From positions 29,079,340 to 29,143,339 of the forward strand of contig CM049322.1 in NCBI GenBank assembly GCA_026874595.1: a stretch of 64,000 nucleotides of DNA, given 5' to 3'. Within the stretch, counting starts at the first letter, position 1. Each line of letters begins with the position of its first letter. A program made the position numbers and the translations under genes. Source of the DNA: Sipunculus nudus (taxonomy: Eukaryota; Annelida; Sipuncula; Golfingiida; Sipunculidae). The notes under the pieces are model-generated. The model was not told the DNA's origin and did not search any database. It saw only the letters and a list, made by a program, of their open reading frames with translations. Below are positions 1-10,400 of this stretch, piece after piece.

Positions 1-260
1 TGTGTTGCCATTGACTTCCGGTTTGTTGGATCGCCCGCCTATCGTTGGATTAAAAAAGTCTACTTGTTCTTCATTCTTCAGGGTTCCCCAGTGGTTGTAG
101 TCGACCACTCCCCGCCCGTTATGTCGCACGTGATTATTTTCATCTTTCTTTCTCCGACAAACCAGGAAAACACAAACTCCAAGGAATATTATTGTCATGA
201 CCACCAGCCAAATGAACAGACCCAGTATGAGGTACGGGTTTGATATCCACTCCCACGCGG
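1..260 (-). other. Transmembrane helix and start of cytoplasmic tail exon
   Basis: Acceptor AG at 262-261. The exon reads AAWEWISNPY, then about 24 hydrophobic residues (LILGLFIWLVVMTIIFLGVC is the core), then CRRKKDE as stop-transfer. The tail as far as the edge is hydrophilic and contains a single tyrosine, in VVDYNHWG (Y-N-H-W). No stop codon is present, so the tail continues beyond the window. A stalk exon (1151-1062) rich in Pro/Thr/Ser precedes it. Confidence 0.8.
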
Positions 261-1351
261 CTACAAGGAAACAACAAAAAATCATGTCATGTTCAACGTT
301 TGTAAACATTATTCAAGAACACTGTATCACTATATGCAAGACAATATAATAAGACAGACACTAGTTGTGTAATCACGAAACGTCATTCAAACCAGGTGTA
401 TAGAATATACGGTACTTTTTTAAAGGCCTAAAAGGACACATAAAATATCAAATATGTTGTACTTGCACCATTAAACCTTCAGGATTTCATATTTTCTAAC
501 GTCGGGCTAGGGATAACAGACGTCTTAATCTATGGCTTGGGTATTAAAGCGGACCCCTGCAGGGATCACTATATTTCATAAAAACAATCTTCTACGAGTT
601 CTCACTGTTGCATTTTCAAAATTTTAGGATATTCGTTTGGACTTATATTGTCCAGTTTGTTATGTCTTGACCACCAGCATCCGTATGAGGAGATAATTAA
701 GCCACTGGTGGGTATTACACGCGTGTCCTTTACACAAAGCAAGAGTCGGAAATCATCCAGTGCATGGACACAGTTTGGACATAGAAAAAATATAAAAGAC
801 GAGACAATTTGCTGTTTCATGCAAATAAAATTCCCAAATTTTGATTATTTTGAAACAGTTTACTCAAATTCTCTGATATTTCCTGGAGTGGAAAAAATTT
901 CCAGATTTTCCGCACTTTGACGGATGAATGACAGCCCTGCTCTAAGACTCTGCATGTTCAGAATTCATTATTTTGCCACTGAGCCTCTGGAACGGACGGG
1001 ATTGGTTTAAAGTCCCCTGTTAGGTGAATGATCCTGTGATTGTTCATACTGTAGTGCTCACCTGCCGTCTGTGCGGCCTCGCTGGGAGGTAGGACCCGGG
1101 TAGGTCCCGGAGACGACGTCGGTGTGTTGTACCTCGCTTTGTATTCAGCGTCTGTGATGAGATCCAGAGCAGACTTTATTTTGAATATGACAAATCATTC
1201 AAGTACAATATGACTAATCATTCATGTACAACATGACAAATCATCCAAGTACAATATGACTAATCATCCAAGTACATACTACCGAACATTTAAGTCATCA
1301 CACTGTTACACGGAATATATATGATTGGAAATACAATTTTCCCTATATATA

Positions 1352-1418
<67 letters not shown>

Positions 1419-4400
1419 TGCTACAAATATTCAATGGTTTCTCAACTATATTTATAAGAACTGTCACTGCTTTTTTTAAGGAATATTTTGAACAGTTTAA
1501 GTGCAGGTCGGCATTGACTGTGAAGGTAAATTCTATAGTGGTGTGCCAATTATTCGATTTAATCGATGATTAGTAGTTTTCTTTCATAATCGATTAAATC
1601 GGGTTGAATTTTTTTATAATCGATCACAAACGATTTTGTATGCATATCCAAAAAAGTCCTAGTATCCGAACAAAATATTCTAATTTTTCAGAGATATTAT
1701 AAAGACTGGGCACAAAATAGTGAACAGCATGAAAACTGAACCTTATGGAACAAATAAGTGTCAACAACCCGGATATTATCTTGACTTTTAGCGTGATGTA
1801 AAGTTAACCTTTATTTACTCGGAAAATATTTAAGGCATAAATCTGCCGCAGATTTTACGGTAACATGTAGAAGGTACATAACAATCGATTAACAATCGAT
1901 CATCGCTCGCTTATATCTTTCAATCGTCGAATATGATTTTACAACAAATACATGTCACTAAATACATGTGTGATACAGTGACAAACCTGTGATGAATGTT
2001 GCCGCGACAACAAACTTGTACGGGTGATGGACCTCCTCAAACTCCACCTGGTCGCCGGGTGTCCGGCCCACCACGGCCACCGAGCTGTACAGAGACGTCT
2101 GCTCAAACTGGTAACCGATCAGGCCAAAGTTAGCCTTGTTGTAAAAACCAACACAGTCCCCGCGCTCAACCCTGATGTACTCGTACTTCTCCAAACTTAT
2201 CTGAAACAAAGGAAATGCCAGCGTTTTGAACTCTCTGAAGAAAACAGACAAAATTCAAATTTACCTCTTATTTTGATATAATGGAACGAGCGGGTAGTTA
2301 TCAAGCCATTCTCATGAGTATTTGTACAGTCGAATTCACCACTTACAAATTTAACTGACTTAACGGTTTGAAATCAACCTCAAGATCAAATCCCCGAATT
2401 ACAATTAACCCTAAGCTGTTGTCGAATAGGACAACACGACCTTCTAATATGAATATCTCATGTAATGACGGACACAGTAAAACCTCGCCTAACAATCACC
2501 TCCGTTTAGCGACTACCTCAAAATAAGGACCACATTATAGGGTCCCAGTTCTATTTTGCTCGTTATATCAGAACTCGCCCTAAAGACCACCTCGAAAATG
2601 CGACCACTCTATCGAGGTCCCGTTATTCGTAATTTCGAGGTTTCACTGTTTAAACCACAGAAGAAAAAATCAGCGGTCAGTTGGGTCTTTGACCTACCTC
2701 GTTAAGTCTTGGCGAGCTTGTGGACTCGAATGATTTGACAGCGACAAGCTCATATTCAAGTCCAGTGGTTAGAGATAATGGCCGCCACACCTGGAAGTCT
2801 ACAGACCCGGTCATCACGAAATACCCCCAGAACGCAGTCAGGTAGCCCGTCTCCTGTACCTTAACCGTTGGCAGCAGGAATGTACGCAGCGCCCCCTGGG
2901 TGAGAAGTCTGTCAGCTCGTACCAAGTCATGACCGATCAGCGTTCCTAAAGAGGATTAAAGAAGGAAATGAGCGGAATAGGATACCATAAACCTGAGCAT
3001 GACAAAATGATGTTACTTTCTTGACTGTTATCATTAAAATAAGCTGACACTACACTAAAACCTTAAGATATCCATGCATATGATTCTACTTGATTATAGC
3101 ACCAGGTATTCAAACATTAAATGTTAAACTGATCATATATATCGCTGTCCTGGGATCTAGACACGGAGAATTTGTTGCACGAAATATTCCGAGAATTTTA
3201 TAAATCGTATTTCGACAATATATATGTTACATATGTAAAAGTTTATTAGGAAATTATAATCGAATGATTTGGGAGAGGTTCATTTGTTATTAAAACAATT
3301 ATTTTGAAGAAAGGTTGAGAATAAGATGTTTCAACTTACCAAAACTGGGTCCCTACAAGAATAGAATAGAAATGTTAAATCTCTTTTAATATATAATCAT
3401 ATCTAGATAACACATGTACAAGAAGGCAGATCAATCAGAGACACAGAGCCCTTACAACAGGGAAACCCCTGTCTTAATAAAACTAATGGTTTACATAATT
3501 TGTAAATCATACATCATTTACAGAATTAGAACATCGTCGTCATTCTTGTTAATGCTTTTACGTTGAACATGTTATTGTGTTTACCACTATTGTTACCAGT
3601 GTGTGTGAGTAAACGGCCACTAGGTGGCGTGCGCGCTGTTTTGCACGGTGCACGTTTATTCAAGTTTAGCAGAGGATTAAGCATATGGTTTTAGAAGGAA
3701 ATATTGACAGATACCATAATATTTTAAGGAGAATACATTAGGTTTCATGTATATTTAACATATCTGGATTGTGAGCAGGGCCATTTAAACTATGATAACA
3801 GCGGCTTTTCGACAATATTTTACGGAGGTGGCAAGGGTGTCATTTAAGTATTATGATTATATCCATGATTATCTAATGGTCTTTATCTTGTGTTTGTGAC
3901 AGGAGGAAAGATACACGTCGTAAAATTGTCATAAGTCCTAGACTGTACATATCTGTGACCTCATAAAACCAATTTTATATAAAAGTAATCTAGATGCATT
4001 ATGAGTCAGTTACACCTTAATTATCAGGCGTGTACACGGAATGACCATCTGGCGGAACTGTTTTATATTGACATATCATCAACACGTACGCATTAGAGCA
4101 ATCCTAAAATTTTATAATATTCAAGCAAAGCAAACTTTAGTCCTGTTGTGCTCTTACTTACCGTGTCAGAGTGCCCACATAGATCTTAGATTGGTGAACA
4201 TGACGAGTGCCCACATAGATCTTAGATTGGTGAACATGATGAGTGCGTGGTAGGTGCTGTTATAATCTACATCTGAACCCATTGTAACTAATACAGTAAA
4301 TTAATTGATCTAACGACAGAAATAATAAAAGAAAATAATCAATTAATTGAAACTGCTGACTAAAGAATCTTAAAGAAGAAAAATGTAAATTAGTATGTCA

Positions 4401-7400
4401 ACTTAAAGATACTAAGAGAAGCTGAAAAACAAAGCGACGTCAAAAGCGAAGATAAAGCATAGTGACTTAATGTAACTCAAATGAAAATTTGTGACGAGAT
4501 ATTGAGATGAGACATTGTGGTCCATATTTATATTCAGTGTCGCCAGAGTGCGTGCAATTCACGTGATCAGTCTGAACTCCTTGGCAGTTCATCCGACAAT
4601 CCGAACTGTGCCTAGAAATTGCCTAGAATTAGAAAGCAGTGAGAGCGATATAGAAAGCGAGACAGCCTATACAGTGTACATGGCACCTTACCACGTTGGT
4701 CGGGAAGATATATGTGACGGTGGACCCTGTGGGACCGTCAGTGATGGCGGACGATGTGCTCTCCTGTTAGTGGTGACACACGGAGGGACGACAGGTCAGT
4801 AACATATACCACACAGTCCGAATAACAAGGCCTGGCGCACAGAGGCCCGGCATACACATACATCAACGCTTTACAGGTATACCAAAAGGACACACACTGC
4901 CTACACTATGGCTACCCGTTCCTCCTTGTTTTATTGCTTAAGAAATTATCAAGAATCTAAGTCGGACATGTTTGGGAACTATAACTGCGATACTTGTAAT
5001 ATACAATCCACAATTATTATGCTTTCCCTACAATTTCCTCCTTCCAAGTTGACTGTATATATAATTTTTTGTGACTACATGTATTCGGACGCTAATACAG
5101 TATACAGGCTGAGGAAATATTCACTTCTATAAATGACTAATATCTGTTTTTTAAATCAATTTGGCCTCATGCTTGTCAGGGGCTTCTTATTTCACAACGA
5201 CCGGCGTACAGTAGCCTACTTGTATTACCAAACATGTACACATATTTTGTTAATGCTAAGCCTAGCACATAAAGGATATAGATGCTTAATATACATAATT
5301 CATTCCTATTATCAAATGATCGTACCAAATCATTTTAGTTCTATACCATCCCAATCCAAACAATCCCGATTTGATTGTTTCTTAATATGACATACAAAAA
5401 AAATAGAAAATGATCTTCATTGAAATCTAGTACACATTCCTTCTCTTTCTTCTTTGATAAGAAAATGAGTTTGTGTATTTGAAAACTGACAAACGTATAC
5501 ACATAAATCCGTACGATGGGATCATCAAGCTCATATCATATTTCACTTGAAAATCTAACAGAGAAAAGGCTGGGGTATGACGTACCTGTGTGGCTTGTGT
5601 GGCTGGGGTTGATGGACTGGCTGTCACGGCTGTTACAGTTGACCTGGTTCCTGCTGCCGTACTGTATAAGGTCGTGTCTATAACAAATACGTTATACTAT
5701 ACGGGATACATATACATGAAATAAAGATTATCTTAACTAAAACAAAATGGTTACGTTCACAATATAAACGCTCTCAGCAGTTGTTAAGTTAGTGATTAAA
5801 CTATCAAACTCTACTACTATATTATATGCCCGCCCATGCATGCGCTGACATGTTTTATTATAATATATCCCACTTTTTACCGATGATCACAATATGATAC
5901 CTTAAAGGGACCTTAAAATGCTTCACAAAATGCGACTTTTCCTACGAATTTATGCGATAATGCGATATGCAACGGGTTTCTACGATTTGTTACAGTCACA
6001 GCGTAGCACGTAGGGCACCCCTCCTACAGCACGATTCCCTGCGTCTGACTGCGAGGGACATGTATTTGATATATAACAGGTACTGCGACCAGTCCACCTG
6101 TAATATTCTTAGTTATCATTGTCTACGATTTCCAACAATTTATTACGAATGAAATCTATCATAAGTGCTTTCAAATGGTGCGATTTACTAGATATTTTGT
6201 GAGTAATCTTAAGACATCGCACCTTGTAGGGCCTGCTTTACTTTCATTTCCAAAATCACTTCTGAATCTCAGTACTAAATAGTAAATATGTCGTTTCTGT
6301 TACTTCGGCAGTATTACTACCGTGTGTGTGGCTCACCCTAAAAGTATATAAAAGTATAATCGTCAACTTAATCGTAAACCTCGACCTACCTGTGTCCACT
6401 TGTGCCCCCAGAGAAAAGTAGTACGGAAGGGAGTTTTGTTCGAAGGTGACATTGGTCCCGAGGACGGGGAAGCTGGTGCCGGTGATGGCGGCGGTGAGGG
6501 GCTGCTTAGAAGCGGATAAGGTAAAGCTGTAACTAATAGGTCCGTCATTCTCAAACGTGAAGCCCAAACGGTCGTCCTGCTCTGTCTGTATGTACTCAGA
6601 GGAATCAAGGCTGACCTGGAGAAATAGAAACTCATGTCAAACTAGACCTACGCATAACAGGGAAAATGATAGCCGTGACAACACGACTCAGTAGGCAGTT
6701 ATATTGGGCTAGTAAGCCTCACTTGAGTCGTGATGCAAGCCATATCGAGGAAAGTTAATGCATCGCAGTGGTCTTCCATTATGTTGCATTCATATTGTTG
6801 TAATCAGCCCATAATCTTATCATTAGGCTACGAATGATGAATTAACACAAAAAATACATGTGAGCTGACAACCCGAACTAAAACTTCGTCTCTATTGTAA
6901 CGAGTCGTTTGCTGTATCGCGTACAAGTTGGCTTCGTCCATTAACCCGTGCGAGCCAAGCCTGTATTCACGCGGTTAGAAATTAAACAAACTTGAGGGAT
7001 TTACCAATATGCTGATTTAAAACGGAATATAATCGCTCATGTTAGGTGTTTTTAGAAAGTATACTAAGCTAACAATTGGTCTGGTGTATGTCAAGTGACA
7101 GCGTAATAGTAGCCCATGAGGCGTTGTCTGAAATGACGAAAATATTTGTATCCTTATAGATCGTTAAAGTGTGTTCCTCGCTGAAGGATGTAATGGCACT
7201 CTGACAGCCAAAAGGCTGGTGGAAGACTCTAATGTCAGAGGGCCGAAATGGCGCTAGGAAAGTGACAGTTCGATTTGTTTATTGAAATCGATACAACAGA
7301 ATATGTGAGTGTGTGCTCACTCCGTGCGGACCACAATCTATACCTACTTTACCTGTTTTTCACGAACGATGTTAAAAGGTGAAGACTTGCGTCGTTACCC

Positions 7401-10400
7401 TCTACTTGATGTTTGTTAAAATATCATTATTAACATATCATACGCAAGACAGCAAAATTCGTGACTTTTTATGCTACTCTAATCAATATGTAGAGGGGAG
7501 TAATGTTGGCTTCCTATTTTTTATTAAATACATCAAGCTGCACCTGGCCATTTCTAGTAATTATGCATTATTTAGCATGATACCGTATCAATAACTGTGT
7601 CGTTTGAACTTTTTACAATAGCCCCCAAACTAGTCATACGCATCTAACGACACAGGCCCTTTTTTAACACTGAAAATGGTCGAGTTACTTGTACTTTTTC
7701 ACTTTAAATGTCTGAGGTATCGATAGTTGTACACTTAAAATGTCTGGATAATATCTAGGTTTACACTTTAAATGCCTGCATAACATCTAGGTTTACACTT
7801 TAAATACCTGGATAACATCTAGGTTTACACTTTAAATGCCTGGATAACATCAAGGTTTACACTTTAAATGCCTGGATAACATCTAGGTTTACACTTTAAA
7901 TGCCTGGGTAACATCAAGGTTTACACTTTAAATGCCTGGATAACATCTAGGTTTACACTTTAAATGCCTGGATAACATCAAGGTTTACACTTAAAATGCC
8001 TGGGTAACATCAAGGTTTACACTTTAAATGTCTGGATAACATCTAGGTTTACACTTTAAATGCCTGGATAACATCAAGGTTTACACTTTAAATGCCTGGA
8101 TAACATCAAGGTTTACACTTTAAATGCCTGGGTAACATCAAGGTTTACACTTTAAATGCCTGGGTAACATCAAGGTTTACACTTTAAATGCCTGGGTAAC
8201 ATCAAGGTTTACAATTTAAATGCCTGGGTAACATCTAGGTTTACACTTTAAATGCCTGGATAACATCAAGGTTTACACTTTAAATGCCTGGGCAACATCA
8301 AGGTTTACACTTTAAATGCCTGGATAACATCAAGGTTAACACTTTAAATGCCTGGATAACATCTAGGTTTACACTTTAAATGCCTGGGTAACATCAAGGT
8401 TTACACTTTAAATGCCTGGATAAACATCTAGGTTTACACTTTAAATGCCTGCATAACATCTAGGTTTACACTTTAAATGCCTGGATAACATCTAGCTAGG
8501 TTTACACTTTAAAGGCCTGCATAACATCTAGGTTTACACTTTAAATGCCTGAATAACATCTAGGTTTACACTTTAAATGCCCTGGTAACATCAAGGTTTA
8601 CACTTTAAATGCCTGGATAACATCTAGGTTTACACTTTCAGTGACTACGTTACCTCTAGTTTTTACACTTTCAGTGCCTGCGTTACCTCTAGTTTTACAA
8701 TTTCAGTGCCTGTGTTACCTCTAGATTTACAATTTCAGTGCCTGTGTTACCCCTAGTTTTACACTTTCAGTGCCTGTGTTACCCCTAGTTTTTACACTTT
8801 CAGTGCCTGTGTTACCTCTAGCTTTACACTTTCAGTGCCTGTGTTACCCCTAGTTTTACACTTTCAGTGCCTGTGTTACCTCTAGTTTTACACTTTCAGT
8901 GCCTGTGTTACCTCTAGTTTTTACACTTTCAGTGCCTATGTTACCTCTGGTTTTACACTTTCAGTGCCTGTGTAACCTCTAGTTTTACACTTTCTGTTAC
9001 CTCCAGTCCAGCAGGGGCCTGGGGAGCCTGGTATCGTTTTTCTCCGACGAGTCTGTAAGAATCAGCGACACCTGTGGACCGCCAGACCTGGAACCTGACG
9101 GGACCCGTCCCCGTGAAGAAGGCGTAAAACTTGGTGACGGCTCCCCGCGGGAACCTGACGTTGTCCAGGAGGTAGAGGGCTCTCGCGTCCTGGCTCACCG
9201 ACCGATCACTGGCACGGAGAGGGTTCCCGAAGTACTGTCTGGTGCCGACATCTGGTGGGAATTCGGGTAACTGTGGTATCTGGCAAATAAAAAGGACGTA
9301 TAGAACGTTGATGGTTCATGAAGATGAACTTCGTCTGTTTGTCAACGGATGTGTTAATCTCTCTCGCGTTCTACCATACTGCTTAGTGATTATAATACTG
9401 ACTTGTTGAGAACGTTGGTTCACTTACCGGCGACACATCAGATGGAATCACAGTGATCGGTGGCAGGGTACCAAGGACAGAGTTCAGGTTGTACTGAGAT
9501 TTATCTGAAATGACAGTTTGATGTATAGGTGGATTACTTGAAAAGCTGACAATAAAACAATACCAATTAAAGTGTTATAATCAACAGAGAGAACAGAAAC
9601 AGAGGAAAGATCGTTCCTGGATAAAAGAAGACTACAATATCCAAGCAGGGACAATATCCAAACAGCTACTAATGGCTCATTCTAAACTCTGAACACTTCG
9701 TACTGAAAAACTATATGAAAAATCAAGGGTCATTCAAATGTATGTGGATCGGGCATCATTATTTTCTATGGGCACCATATTTTCACACGAAAATATACAA
9801 AGCCATTAATCTGAGTTTATTCACAATGGTTCATCTGAACACCAAGGGTACGCATGATGAAATTTAACAGGCTTTCTCCTCTCTACAATATCTCTGTATG
9901 GGCACCACTTAAATCATATCAGCCAAACTGTTTTGATAAATGACTTATTACTGACCTTCATCATTTAACCCCCTCCCCCAAAATCGAGAATTGTCAACCA
10001 ATTTAAAGAAAAGGAGGAACTGTTTAGTCAATTGAGCCCTATGTCTACCTCAGTTCTGAAATACTGACCGGGCTAATTTTCTTCAAATTTTGCTCGCGAA
10101 TGATTCTTTCATTTTTGACGGTTAGTTACTTCATGCCTCATGATTGCAACGCAATCCCTACTGTTTAAAAAGGTACATTTTTCATAGAGCAAAATAAAAC
10201 AAACAAAAAATAAAATAAAATGATCAAATATGCTTTGCGGTACACTTGGTCCAAAATAAATTTAAGCATAGAATTGTGCGTGCATGAATTTGCCCTGCCG
10301 TTGAGACATGCAGATTAAGGAAGGCCGCTGCGTCATAGCTATATAGTATACAACTGAGCTTATATAAGTGTATGGTGGCTGATATATTTATCGGTGAAAA

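Larger units (their letters stand above)
6390..9279 (-). other. Repeat 2 of the beta-sandwich module (exons 5 and 6)
   Basis: Half A (9279-9001, 279 nt, residues 205-297) holds VTKFYAFFTG and VRFQVWRSTG. Half B (6615-6390, 226 nt, residues 298-372) begins VSLDSSEYIQTEQDDRLGF and ends QVDTG, with an N-V-T sequon. Half B is exactly as long as half B of repeat 1. The two halves are separated by a 2.4-kb intron that is largely minisatellite. A spacer exon (9504-9428, residues 179-204) precedes it. Unlike repeats 1 and 3, the intron before half A is phase 0, because the spacer exon converts phase 1 to phase 0. Confidence 0.75.

Noticed and set aside
4515-4802. 95-codon plus-strand frame with a Gly-rich end
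   Set aside because: It lies wholly in an intron of the minus-strand receptor, with no domain and no splice partners.
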